Positions 8,174 to 15,993 of a stretch of DNA of 31,051 nucleotides are shown here, in pieces (the stretch's first letter is position 1; the number at the start of each line of letters is the position of its first letter). This stretch comes from DASYYE01 sp035946955 (GTDB lineage Bacteria; Actinomycetota; Actinomycetes; Streptosporangiales; Streptosporangiaceae). Under the pieces are notes generated by a model, which saw only the letters and a list, made by a program, of their open reading frames with translations, ran no database searches and was not told where the DNA came from. The position numbers were made by a program, and so were the translations under genes. The stretch covers positions 1 to 31,051 of the forward strand of contig DASYYE010000384.1 of NCBI GenBank assembly GCA_035946955.1. Reading direction: 5' to 3'.

Positions 8174-8341
8174 GCCATGTGTCTACCACCACGCACCCGA
8201 AGCGACGAGACTGCCGGCCCGCCGCGGTTTGCGTCCGCCGCCGCGGAATCGCCGTCTCCGCTTGGGGAACATGCTTCGGTAACGCGGTCGCATGACTGCC
8301 TGGCGGTAGGTTCGCTGGCCGGTACGTAAGGGAGCTTGCTT

Positions 8342-9508
8342 ATGCACGCTGATGGTGAGTCGATGGAGACCCTGGCGGTCCACGGCGGGGAACGGCGGCC
8401 GGGCCCCGAAGGCTCCGTGGTCTACCCGATCTACCAGGGAACGGTGTACTCGGTCGAGCCGGGAACCTCATACCACGACATCTCTTACATCAGGCTGAAC
8501 TCCACGCCATCCCAGCGGTACCTGCACGACAAGCTGGCTGCTCTCGAGGGCGCGCAGGCAGCTGTCGCGACCGCGTCGGGCATGGCCGCGGTGACGACCA
8601 CGCTGCTGAGCCTCCTACGCGCCGGGGACCACCTGCTGGCCAGCGACTGCCTCTACGGCGGCAGCCACGACTTCCTCACCCACCACGCCGAGGGCCTCGG
8701 CTGGCAGTACAGCTTCGTCGATGTGAACCGTCCCGAGACCTGGACCGCCGCGCGCACCCCGCAGACCAAGGTGTTCCTGGTCGAGACGATCACCAACCCG
8801 CTGATGCGGGTCGGGCTGCTGCGCGAGATCGCGGACTTCGCCCGCCGGGAGGGCCTGCTCACGGTGATCGACAACACGTTCGCGACCCCGGTGAACTTCC
8901 GGCCGTTGCTGGCCGGGTTCGACCTGTGCGTCCACAGCGCCACCAAGTACCTGGGCGGGCATTCCGACCTCGTGGCAGGGGCCGTCATGGGCAGCGCGGA
9001 CCTGATCGACGGGGTACGCAGGTCGCTCAACCACTACGGCGGCAGCCTCGACCCACACACCGGTTTCCTGCTCGCCCGCGGCATCAAGACCCTCGCCCTG
9101 CGGGTCCGTGCCCAAAACGGCAACGCAGCGGCGCTGGCCGGCTTCCTCGCCGCACACCCGCAGGTCACCGCCGTCAACTACCCAGGGCTTGCCTCCCACC
9201 CCGACCACGCGCACGCCTCGCAACTGCTGTCTGGGTTCGGCGGCATGCTGAGTCTTCGGCTGCGCGGCGGCGAGGCAGCCGCGCAGGCCCTGCTCGACAC
9301 GGTGCAACTGCCGTACTCGGCACCGAGCCTGGGCGGCGTGGAGACGCTGATCACCCGCCCGGCCACCACCTCGCACGCCGGGATGAGCCCCGGGGACCGG
9401 GAGCGGCTCGGCATCACTTCCGACCTGATCCGGGTCAGCTGCGGCATCGAGGGAACACAAGACCTCATCGACGACTTCGACCAGGCCCTGGCCAAGACCC
9501 AGCCCTGA
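8342..9508 (+). CDS. Cys/Met metabolism PLP enzyme (cystathionine gamma-synthase/lyase family)
   Basis: The ATG at 8342 is preceded by GGGAG at seven bases and gives 388 residues. Family landmarks are METLAVHGGE at the N-terminus, YPIYQGTVYSV, SGMAAVTT (PLP phosphate contact), ETITNPLMRV, the Asp-containing VIDNTFATP and the Schiff-base lysine Lys202 in HSATKYLGGHSD. The C-terminal domain carries PSLGGVETLITRPATTSHA and IRVSCGIEGTQDLIDDF. The family includes cystathionine gamma-synthase, gamma- and beta-lyases, methionine gamma-lyase and O-acetylhomoserine sulfhydrylase, and the sequence alone does not decide between them. No sulfur-assimilation genes flank it. A TTG at 8336 is an alternative start. 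Confidence 0.9.
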   Translation: MHADGESMETLAVHGGERRPGPEGSVVYPIYQGTVYSVEPGTSYHDISYIRLNSTPSQRYLHDKLAALEGAQAAVATASGMAAVTTTLLSLLRAGDHLLASDCLYGGSHDFLTHHAEGLGWQYSFVDVNRPETWTAARTPQTKVFLVETITNPLMRVGLLREIADFARREGLLTVIDNTFATPVNFRPLLAGFDLCVHSATKYLGGHSDLVAGAVMGSADLIDGVRRSLNHYGGSLDPHTGFLLARGIKTLALRVRAQNGNAAALAGFLAAHPQVTAVNYPGLASHPDHAHASQLLSGFGGMLSLRLRGGEAAAQALLDTVQLPYSAPSLGGVETLITRPATTSHAGMSPGDRERLGITSDLIRVSCGIEGTQDLIDDFDQALAKTQP

Positions 9509-9525
9509 AACGCGCAGTACTTGAG

Positions 9526-10029
9526 TTAGCCGACTCCCGGCACCGGCCGGCCGTTCTCCAGGTAGACGAACCCGTGCCGGGAGCACGCTGCCCGCACCCG
9601 CCGCCGGACAGGCGGCCGCAGCAGCGCCAGCGCCTCGGGCAGCGGGGCGACCCGGTACTCGCTGACCTCCTCCGGCTGCAACACGATTGCCGCGAGACTC
9701 GCCTTGTCCATCACCCCGCAGTCGAAAAGGAACCGGATGCCCCCGGGCCTGCCGTGGCGGGCGGGCCGGAAGTCCATGCACGCCAGCCGGCCGGTGCGCA
9801 CGTCGAGACCGCATTCCTCGCGCACCTCACGCTGGCACGCCTGCCACGGGGACTCCCCGTCCGCTTCCATCACACCGCCGGGGATCGTCCAGCCGGACTT
9901 GTACGTAGGCTTGAGGATCAGCAAGCCGCCCGATGGGCCGAAGATCAGCGCCCCGGCCGAGACAGGGATCGCCGGGAGCGGCTCTTCCAGCCCGGCGGTC
10001 TCCCCTGCCGCGCCGATGTCAGTGTTCAC
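9526..10029 (-). CDS. Nudix hydrolase
   Basis: The 167-residue protein holds a Nudix box at about 51-76 in which E-S-x6-REVREECGL matches E-x7-REUxEExGU exactly. The preceding GGVMEADGE segment has one more residue between Gly and Glu than the textbook G-x5-E, a variant also seen in actinobacterial members. The strand before it (GALIFGPSGGLLILKPTY, GWTIPGG) is typical. Nudix enzymes hydrolyse nucleoside diphosphates linked to another moiety; the substrate here cannot be told. Its stop lies 18 bases from the convergent gene's stop, and its start is 47 bases downstream of the stop of sbcC on the same strand. Confidence 0.9.
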   Translation of the reverse strand: MNTDIGAAGETAGLEEPLPAIPVSAGALIFGPSGGLLILKPTYKSGWTIPGGVMEADGESPWQACQREVREECGLDVRTGRLACMDFRPARHGRPGGIRFLFDCGVMDKASLAAIVLQPEEVSEYRVAPLPEALALLRPPVRRRVRAACSRHGFVYLENGRPVPGVG

Positions 10030-10075
10030 AATGGTTACCGTAAGGCCGCTGCCCCGCCGGGTGCTCCGTTGGTGC

Positions 10076-13063
10076 TCAGGCCACGACCCTGGTGGTGGAG
10101 GAACCGTCGGGAAGCCTGCGGACCTCCAGCCGTTCCGGCACCCGCTCCTTCAGGTCGGCGACGTGGCTGACGATGCCGACCACCCGGCCCCGGTCACGCA
10201 GGTCATCGATGACCGCCATCACCTGGTCGAGGGTCTCGGCGTCCAGCGACCCGAAGCCCTCGTCTATGAACAGGGTGTCAAGCTCCACTCCCCCCGCCTC
10301 AGCCTTGACCACGTCGGCGAGCCCGAGGGCGAGAGCGAGTGAGGTGTAGAAGGACTCACCGCCGGACAGCGAGGCGGGGCTGCGTTCCTCACCGGTGTGC
10401 CGGTCGGTCACGGCCAGGGTGAGCCCGGACCGCTCCCGCCGGTTCTCGCCTTCGTCGGTGCGCTTGAGCTCGTACCGGCCCGATGACATGGCCGCCAGCC
10501 GGAGGTTGGCTGCCGCCACCACCTGGGCGAACCAGTGGCGCAGGACATACGTGGTGAGCGTGATCCGCCGGTGCCCGTCAGTGCCCTTGGCCAGGCCCGC
10601 GAGCCTGATCTCCGCTTCGGTGGCCGCTACCAGGTCTTCGTAGGCCGTCTGCGCCACCAGGACGTCGCCGGACCGCTCGCCGAACCGGCGGACCCGGGTG
10701 GCGGCCGCGTCAGTCGCGCTGCGGGCCGACCGCTCCGCCGCCGTGGCCTGGTCAAGCGCGGCGGTGGCCGACACCGCCGCCTGGTGGGCCGCGTCCGCCC
10801 CGGCCGGGTCATGGCCCGACAGGTCCTCGGCGTGGACGGCCGCTGTCAGGCTGGCCAGCGCAGTGACCCAGGACGTCACCTGTGTCTCAAGGCCCGCTTG
10901 GCCGGTACGGTCGAGCACGGCGGCCCGCGCATCCTCCAGGCCCGCGAACCCCAGGGCGATGGCTTCACCAATCGCCCGCTCGTGCGCCTTCGCCAGCACC
11001 GTCCGCGCGTCGGCCAGTGCTGCCAGGGCATCCGCCGCCGCCCGGTCCGCCGCTGCCGTCTCGCGCAGCAGCCGCTGCCGCTCCGCGACGCGGGCACAGC
11101 CCTGCGCGGCGGCGGCCAGGTCCGCGCGGGTGCTGGCCAGCTCCGCGCGTCCGGCCATGAGCTGCTGGGTGTCGGCCGCCGCCAGCCGTTCCGCTTCGCG
11201 CAGGTCTTCGGCGCTGGTCTCCAGCTTGCCCTGAGCCGCCTCAAGCTCGGTCTCCAGCCGGTCAGCTTCCTGCGCCGCCTCCTGCGCCTGCGTGATGACC
11301 GCGCCGAGTGCGCCGGCCTCGGCGGCCAGGTCGTCCTCGTCCCGTCCGCCCGCGGCTGCCTCGTGGGCGGCGAGCTGCGCCGCCAGGCGATGGTGCTCAT
11401 CGGCGCAGCGGGCGCGCTCGGCTTCGGCCTCGTCCCGCAGTGCGGCCGCTTCGGCCACGTCATCCTCGGACACCATGTGTTCCTGCACGGGTGCCCTGCT
11501 CGGGTGATGGGTGGAGCCGCAGACCGGGCAGGCCTGGCTGTCGGCCAGGCGCAGCGCGAGTTCAGCCGCCATACCGGTGAGGCGGGCGTCGATCAGCGCC
11601 TGATGAGCATCCACCCGTTCGTGATGGGCGTCGGCCGCGGCATCCATGGCAGTGCGCGCGGCATCCACCAGCGGGCCGAGCTCGGCGGCCTGGTAGGCGG
11701 CTGTGAGCTGGGCGTTGACCCGGTCCAGGCGTTCAGCCGCGGCTGCCTCCTCACCGGCCGTCTCCCGGGCTTGCAGCCATTCGCCCTTGAGCTGGGCGAT
11801 GCGGCCCGGCAGGTCGCTGCGCTCGGCTTCCAGGGCCGCGACCCGCGTGGACGACCGCTCCGCGGCCTCGGCCATGGCGTTGAGGGCTGTCTCCCGCTCG
11901 GGCAGCTTGGCCTCAGTGGCTACGAGGTGGTCGAGTGCCGCGGCGGCATTGTCGGATTCCCTGGCCCGGTCGGTGGCCTGCCCGGCGTGGCGGGCGGCAT
12001 CCTCGGCCCTGGGCCCGGGGTCGTCTGCCAGTCCGGCCGCCACCTCCCTGACCGCATCGGCCCCGGCCTCGGCCTCGCCCAACGCCTCCAGCAGCGGCCG
12101 GACCGGTTCGGCGCGGCGGGCGGCGGTGAGCCTGGCGGCGCGCTGCTCGTGACCCGCCCGGGTGGCCTCGTGGTCGCGCAGCCTGTCCAGCGCGCGGGTC
12201 AGCCGGCCCATCAGTGCTGCCAGCCGCTGCGCCCGTTCGTCGGCCGCGGCCGCTTCCGCTGCGGCGGCCCCCGCGGCCGTCAGCCGGGCCTCGGCGTCGG
12301 ATAGTTCGGCTGCCAGCTTCGCAGCTGTCTCCGTGAGCGCCAGTGCGCGTTCGGGTGCCGTCAGCGCCACCAGGTCCGCCCTGGCCTCCGCGCCGAGCCC
12401 GGCGGCCTCGGCCGCCGCCGAAACGGCCTGGTCGATGGCGTCCGCCTGGTCTTGCCGGGCCTTGACGGCGGCCGCGCGGCGCCGGTCGAGTTCTGCGGTG
12501 ACCCGGTCGTACAGCTGTGTGCCGAACAGCCTGCTGAGCAGCCCGCGCCGCTCGTCGTCCCCGCAGCGCAGGAAGCGGGCGAACTCCCCCTGCGGCAGCA
12601 GCATGACCTGCGTGAACTGAGCCCGGTTGAGCCCGACGGCCTCGTTGATCTCGTCCGCCGCCTCCGCCTTGTTATGCGACACGCTGCGCCAGCCGCCGGC
12701 CTCCATCCGTTCCAGGTGCACCTGTGCCTTCTCGACGGTGAAGCCGTCGCCGCGGCGCTTGGGCCGCCGGTGCTCGGGTGTGCGGACGATGCGGTACCGC
12801 GTGCCGCGGACGGAGAAGTCAAGGGTGACGCTGGGCTGCGCGTCCGGCGGCGCGAAGTGGGAGCGCAGCCGGTCCTCCGCGGTTTCCGCCCCCGACAGGC
12901 CGCCATACAGGGCGTAGGTGATCGCGTCAAGGATGGTGGTCTTGCCGGCCCCGGTCGGGCCTTCCAGCAGGAACAGCCCGCTGCTCGTGAGGCGGGCGAA
13001 GTCGATCTCCTGCGCGGCGGCGTATGGGCCGAACGCCTGGACCGTCAGCGTGTGCAGCCGCAT
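10076..13063 (-). CDS. sbcC: Exonuclease SbcC (Rad50-like ATPase)
   Basis: The product is 995 residues, the ATPase subunit of the SbcCD nuclease, which cuts DNA hairpins and ends. The N-terminal MRLHTLTVQAFGPYA leads into Walker A (GPTGAGKTT, about 35-43). A long Ala/Glu/Arg-rich coiled coil follows, interrupted at the apex by the zinc hook CPVCGSTHHP (Cys512, Cys515). The second coiled coil leads to the ABC signature LSGGESFYTSLALALGLADV and Walker B LFIDEGFGSLD near the C-terminus. Length and hook placement are normal for actinobacterial SbcC. It lies downstream of sbcD with 92 bases between, as usual for this pair. Its extreme GC content creates long meaningless open frames on the other strand. 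Confidence 0.96.
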   Translation of the reverse strand: MRLHTLTVQAFGPYAAAQEIDFARLTSSGLFLLEGPTGAGKTTILDAITYALYGGLSGAETAEDRLRSHFAPPDAQPSVTLDFSVRGTRYRIVRTPEHRRPKRRGDGFTVEKAQVHLERMEAGGWRSVSHNKAEAADEINEAVGLNRAQFTQVMLLPQGEFARFLRCGDDERRGLLSRLFGTQLYDRVTAELDRRRAAAVKARQDQADAIDQAVSAAAEAAGLGAEARADLVALTAPERALALTETAAKLAAELSDAEARLTAAGAAAAEAAAADERAQRLAALMGRLTRALDRLRDHEATRAGHEQRAARLTAARRAEPVRPLLEALGEAEAGADAVREVAAGLADDPGPRAEDAARHAGQATDRARESDNAAAALDHLVATEAKLPERETALNAMAEAAERSSTRVAALEAERSDLPGRIAQLKGEWLQARETAGEEAAAAERLDRVNAQLTAAYQAAELGPLVDAARTAMDAAADAHHERVDAHQALIDARLTGMAAELALRLADSQACPVCGSTHHPSRAPVQEHMVSEDDVAEAAALRDEAEAERARCADEHHRLAAQLAAHEAAAGGRDEDDLAAEAGALGAVITQAQEAAQEADRLETELEAAQGKLETSAEDLREAERLAAADTQQLMAGRAELASTRADLAAAAQGCARVAERQRLLRETAAADRAAADALAALADARTVLAKAHERAIGEAIALGFAGLEDARAAVLDRTGQAGLETQVTSWVTALASLTAAVHAEDLSGHDPAGADAAHQAAVSATAALDQATAAERSARSATDAAATRVRRFGERSGDVLVAQTAYEDLVAATEAEIRLAGLAKGTDGHRRITLTTYVLRHWFAQVVAAANLRLAAMSSGRYELKRTDEGENRRERSGLTLAVTDRHTGEERSPASLSGGESFYTSLALALGLADVVKAEAGGVELDTLFIDEGFGSLDAETLDQVMAVIDDLRDRGRVVGIVSHVADLKERVPERLEVRRLPDGSSTTRVVA

Positions 13064-13155
13064 GCGCTCATCATGGCGTAGCGGTACGACACCTGTGCCG
13101 GGAAGCCGCTGCCCGCACCCGGCCCATGCTGTTCACTGTGACCGTGGGGTGCCGC

Positions 13156-14310
13156 TCATACGGTCTCGGTGTGCTGCGCGGCCTCGACCACATCCCGCAG
13201 CACGCGCCACTCCGCCTCATCAGGCGGCGCTCCCCCGGCGTACTCGGTGAACAGCCCGCACACCTCCACCGGGTCCGTGGCCCGGGCCAGCCTGCGCAGG
13301 TCGGCGTCGGCGTCCAGCAGCCCGCCCTCGGGGTCGAAGTCGAGCACGAGCGTGTGCGGCCACTTCCCGCGCAGCCGTTCCATGGGTGCGGTGGGCCGCA
13401 CCGGGTCGGTGAGCACCACCTTGACCCAGGCACCGGCCAGGTCCGCGAGGTCGCCGTCAGCGCGGGCGAGCAGGTCCGCCAAGCGGCCCCGGACCTCGCG
13501 CAGCGGCCTGGGCACAGGCACTGGCAACAGGGCCGTCTCGGTACGCCCATCGCCGTCGATCTCGGCCAGCGTCACGGACTTGGTGTGGCCGCGTTCGGAG
13601 AAGGAGAACGCCAGCGGGGAGCCGGAATACCCCCCGGCGGGCACGCCGGTGATCTTCTGCTGGCCATGCAGGTGCCCGAGCGCAAGATAGGTGCAGCCCG
13701 CGAAGACGGCGGCTGGCACGTCGCCGATGCCACCGACCCGGATGTCGCGTTCGGACTCGCAGGCAGACCCGCCGGTGACAAAGGCGTGGGCAACGACGAC
13801 AGTGCGGGCCAGACCGCGGGCGGAGGCGTCCTGCATGATCCGCCCGGTGACCGCGGCCAGCACCGCAGTATGTGACCGGGCGGCACCCAGGTCCGCCATC
13901 ACCGCGTCCGGCAGCAGGTAGGGCACGCCGTAGATGCCGACCTCACCGTAGGCGTCGCTGACCACGACGGGGCGGGTGATGTCGGCCACGGTGGTACGCA
14001 GGTGGATGCCAGCCGCATCGCTGAGCGCCCGCCCGAACCCCAGGCGTACGGCCGAGTCATGGTTTCCGCTGGTCAAGACCACCCGGATGCCCGCGGCGGC
14101 AAAGGCCGCCAGCGACCGGTCCAGCAGCGAGACCGCGTCGGTGCCGGGCACGGCCCGGTCATAGACGTCACCGGCCACCACCACGGCATCCACCCGGTGG
14201 CTGACGGCCTGCTCGAGCAGCCAACTGAGGAAGCTCTCCTGGTGGCCGAGCAGGCTCTCGCCGTGCAGCGACCGCCCCAGGTGCCAGTCCGAGGTGTGGA
14301 TCAGCCTCAT
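13156..14310 (-). CDS. sbcD: Exonuclease SbcD (Mre11-like nuclease)
   Basis: The protein is 384 residues, the metallophosphoesterase subunit partnering SbcC. The five phosphoesterase motifs are visible: HTSDWHLG at 5-12 (Asp8, His10), GDVYDRA near 48, SGNHDSAVRL near 80, VVAHAFV and LALGHLHGQQ. Together they ligate two Mn2+ ions for double-strand exonuclease and hairpin endonuclease action. A C-terminal capping domain follows (FDPEGGLLDADADLRRL). It is upstream of sbcC in the same direction, and the two are presumably co-transcribed. No unusual feature is seen. Confidence 0.96.
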   Translation of the reverse strand: MRLIHTSDWHLGRSLHGESLLGHQESFLSWLLEQAVSHRVDAVVVAGDVYDRAVPGTDAVSLLDRSLAAFAAAGIRVVLTSGNHDSAVRLGFGRALSDAAGIHLRTTVADITRPVVVSDAYGEVGIYGVPYLLPDAVMADLGAARSHTAVLAAVTGRIMQDASARGLARTVVVAHAFVTGGSACESERDIRVGGIGDVPAAVFAGCTYLALGHLHGQQKITGVPAGGYSGSPLAFSFSERGHTKSVTLAEIDGDGRTETALLPVPVPRPLREVRGRLADLLARADGDLADLAGAWVKVVLTDPVRPTAPMERLRGKWPHTLVLDFDPEGGLLDADADLRRLARATDPVEVCGLFTEYAGGAPPDEAEWRVLRDVVEAAQHTETV

Positions 14311-14480
14311 GCGTCACTGCTCCCGTGGGGAGGACACCACCAGCGTCCCACATGATGGCCGGCAGTCCCGCCGTCAGCGCGGTGAACCGCCGGCGTCCGG
14401 CCATTTCCCTATCGCCTGAACGGCGCGGCCACCGTCAGCCGTTCGGCACGGGCCTTGGTGCCCAGGTGAGGGCACGGGTT

Positions 14481-15230
14481 TCAGCCGAGGACGGGCGCGG
14501 GGGTCTCGCTGGCCATCCGGAGCTGGCGGAGGGTGACCTCCTGCAGGGAACGGAGCCGGGGCGGGCTGAGCCTGTCGCAGACCCAGTCCCAGTGCAGCGA
14601 CACCCACTCACCTGGGCGCAGGTCGCGGACGAAGCCCTTGCCGCCCAGGGATAGCGGCACGCTTTCCAGCGCGGGCGGACCGAGGGTGAGCGCCTGGCCG
14701 TCCCAGGCCAAAGGGCGGTAACGGACCGTCACGGTGCCAGCGGATGTGGTGACGACCCGGCCCCAGCGGATACGGCACCTGTCAAGGACGTGCAGCGGGT
14801 GGGGCACCAGGCCTGCCCGCAGCAGCCCTGCCCATGGGTATACCGCGAACACGTGGAAGCTGTGGTGGGGGACGGCACCAGCGGGGATGGCACCGGCGAT
14901 GGCATCCCATCCCCGGCCAGCCCGGCCACGGAACCGTTCGTCGAGGAAGTCGCCGAATGACCGCATGTCCACCGCGTGGAGCAGGGAGTTGCCCACCCAG
15001 TAGGCCTCGACCACCCGGGGGTCTAGTGGGTCGGTGATGTGGCTGGCCGCTGCGATCACCTCCAGGTAGGGCCAGGCGCCCTCGAAACCGCGTGCGAGCT
15101 GCACCAGCCCCGGGTCGCTGACCCCGGCGGCCGCGTAGTCGAGGAGCGCGCCATGGTCCGCGGGCCCGCAGTACCCGAGGGCGTTGGGCGGGTAGGCGTA
15201 CCGGGCGAACAGCACCGGTCCCGGCGTCAC
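14481..15230 (-). CDS. DUF6390-type hydrogenase-operon protein
   Basis: The GTG at 15230 overlaps the TGA of hypC as GTGA, so translation is coupled, and this gives 249 residues. The sequence has FARYAYPPNALGYCGPADHG at the N-terminus, a helical middle (GAWPYLEVIAAASHI, VEAYWVGNSLLHAVD, FGDFLDERFRG) and a strand-rich C-terminal half (PHHSFHVFAVYPWAGLL, WGRVV, GEWVSLHWDWVCDRL). I recognise it as the DUF6390 type found at the end of actinobacterial [NiFe]-hydrogenase operons. No enzymatic motif is evident. Its position after protease and hypC suggests a maturation or assembly role, which is inference. A larger open frame extends upstream to 15836, but only the part from 15230 reads as this protein. 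Confidence 0.82.
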   Translation of the reverse strand: MTPGPVLFARYAYPPNALGYCGPADHGALLDYAAAGVSDPGLVQLARGFEGAWPYLEVIAAASHITDPLDPRVVEAYWVGNSLLHAVDMRSFGDFLDERFRGRAGRGWDAIAGAIPAGAVPHHSFHVFAVYPWAGLLRAGLVPHPLHVLDRCRIRWGRVVTTSAGTVTVRYRPLAWDGQALTLGPPALESVPLSLGGKGFVRDLRPGEWVSLHWDWVCDRLSPPRLRSLQEVTLRQLRMASETPAPVLG

Positions 15231-15526
15231 CCCGGTCCCTCCCTGTCTCCGGCTCCCCTGTCTCTGGCCGCTCTGTCTCTGGCCGCTCTGTCTCTGGCCG
15301 CCCTGTCTGCGGCCAGGCTGCGCAGGCGCCGTGCCTCCCTGGCGGTGCCTGGGTCCAGCACTTCCAGTACGAAACCTGAGTGGACCAGGACGCTGGCCCC
15401 CACTTCGGCATGGGGGCAGGCGAGCAGGCTCACCTGCTGGGCGGCCGCGCCGGTGTCCACCTCGCCCACGGGGGCACCGCCCTCGTCCCAGACCCTGGTG
15501 AGGGTCCCGACCGTCCCCAGGCACAT
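15227..15526 (-). CDS. hypC: HypC/HybG/HupF-type hydrogenase maturation chaperone
   Basis: The ATG at 15526 overlaps the protease stop (TGATG). The 99-residue product starts MCLGTVGTL; the invariant Cys2 after the initiator Met carries the Fe(CN)2CO intermediate and contacts HypD and the large subunit in this family. VGASVLVHSGFVLEVLDP matches the OB-fold core with its conserved His. The family is normally about 75-95 residues. Here the C-terminus is extended by an Arg/Asp/Ala-rich tail encoded by a 15-base tandem repeat (DRAAR units). The stop at 15227-15229 overlaps the next gene's GTG. It sits after the protease, matching its use in maturing the same large subunit. Confidence 0.9.
   Translation of the reverse strand: MCLGTVGTLTRVWDEGGAPVGEVDTGAAAQQVSLLACPHAEVGASVLVHSGFVLEVLDPGTAREARRLRSLAADRAARDRAARDRAARDRGAGDREGPG
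15241..15315. repeat. 15-bp tandem repeat inside hypC (five units)
   Basis: Five head-to-tail 15-base units (plus-strand form CTCTGTCTCTGGCCG) run from 15241 to 15315. Units at 15271 and 15286 are identical, 15256 differs by one base, and 15241 and 15301 are more diverged. Because the unit is a multiple of three, the minus-strand frame of hypC reads repeated DRAAR-like pentapeptides. Such arrays can change copy number by slippage without breaking the frame. Confidence 0.9.
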
Positions 15527-15993
15527 CAGGGACCACCCCCAGCGGCACGCAGTTCCGCCAGCAGCCGCTGGGCCACCTCGTCCACGGCGGCCACCACCTC
15601 CGCCGACAGGGCGGTCCCCGCCGCGAAACTGGCGCCTTCGATGCCGTAGCCGACCAGCCGGGCGGGCAGGCGGCCGAGCGCACGGGCCAGTTCGACGGTG
15701 TCGGCGACGCTGAAGGTGTGTGTGCCGCGGTTGCGGAACGGCGCGGACGGCAGCCCTGCCGCGGCGTCGAAGCGGTAGACGGTGCCAGGCGTGCCACCGG
15801 AACAGACCGCGTCGGCCAGGTACACGGCGGGCACACCGTCCCAGGTGTCGAGCAGCGACACCAGTTCGCCCCCCATCTGCACCGCGGCGACCCCGGGCGG
15901 GCAGGCCTGGTGGATGCGCGCCGCGACTGCGAGCCCGGCCCCGTCGTCGCCGCGGTAGGGGTTGCCGATGCCGATGACGATGGCCCGGTTCAT
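15526..15993 (-). CDS. Hydrogenase maturation protease (HyaD/HycI family)
   Basis: The ATG at 15993 overlaps the large-subunit stop (ATGA). The 155-residue product opens with AIVIGIGNPYRGDDGAGLAV, the G-x-G-N-x-x-x-x-D-D-G-x-G signature of nickel-sensing endopeptidases. These remove the C-terminal peptide of the hydrogenase large subunit after Ni insertion. YLADAVCSGGTPGTVYRFD and the later THTFSVADTVELARALG match the second acidic site and the conserved His helix. It is cytoplasmic. Adjacent coupling with the large-subunit gene makes that subunit its obvious substrate. Confidence 0.92.
   Translation of the reverse strand: MNRAIVIGIGNPYRGDDGAGLAVAARIHQACPPGVAAVQMGGELVSLLDTWDGVPAVYLADAVCSGGTPGTVYRFDAAAGLPSAPFRNRGTHTFSVADTVELARALGRLPARLVGYGIEGASFAAGTALSAEVVAAVDEVAQRLLAELRAAGGGP

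Noticed and set aside
8615..9814. Minus-strand open frame (399 codons) opposite the cystathionine gamma-synthase/lyase-type gene
   Set aside because: Arg/Ala/Val-rich product without recognisable motifs; the opposing frame has a complete PLP enzyme.
10535..12304. Long plus-strand open frame opposite sbcC (589 codons)
   Set aside because: It is a shadow of the GC-rich coiled-coil region of sbcC: the product is Gly/Arg-rich without family motifs, while the minus-strand frame has all SbcC signatures.
15231..15836. Upstream extension of the DUF6390 frame to 451 residues
   Set aside because: The extra 200 residues run across hypC and the protease in another frame and are Arg/Pro/Thr-rich; the GTG at 15230 with a 4-base overlap to hypC is the natural start.
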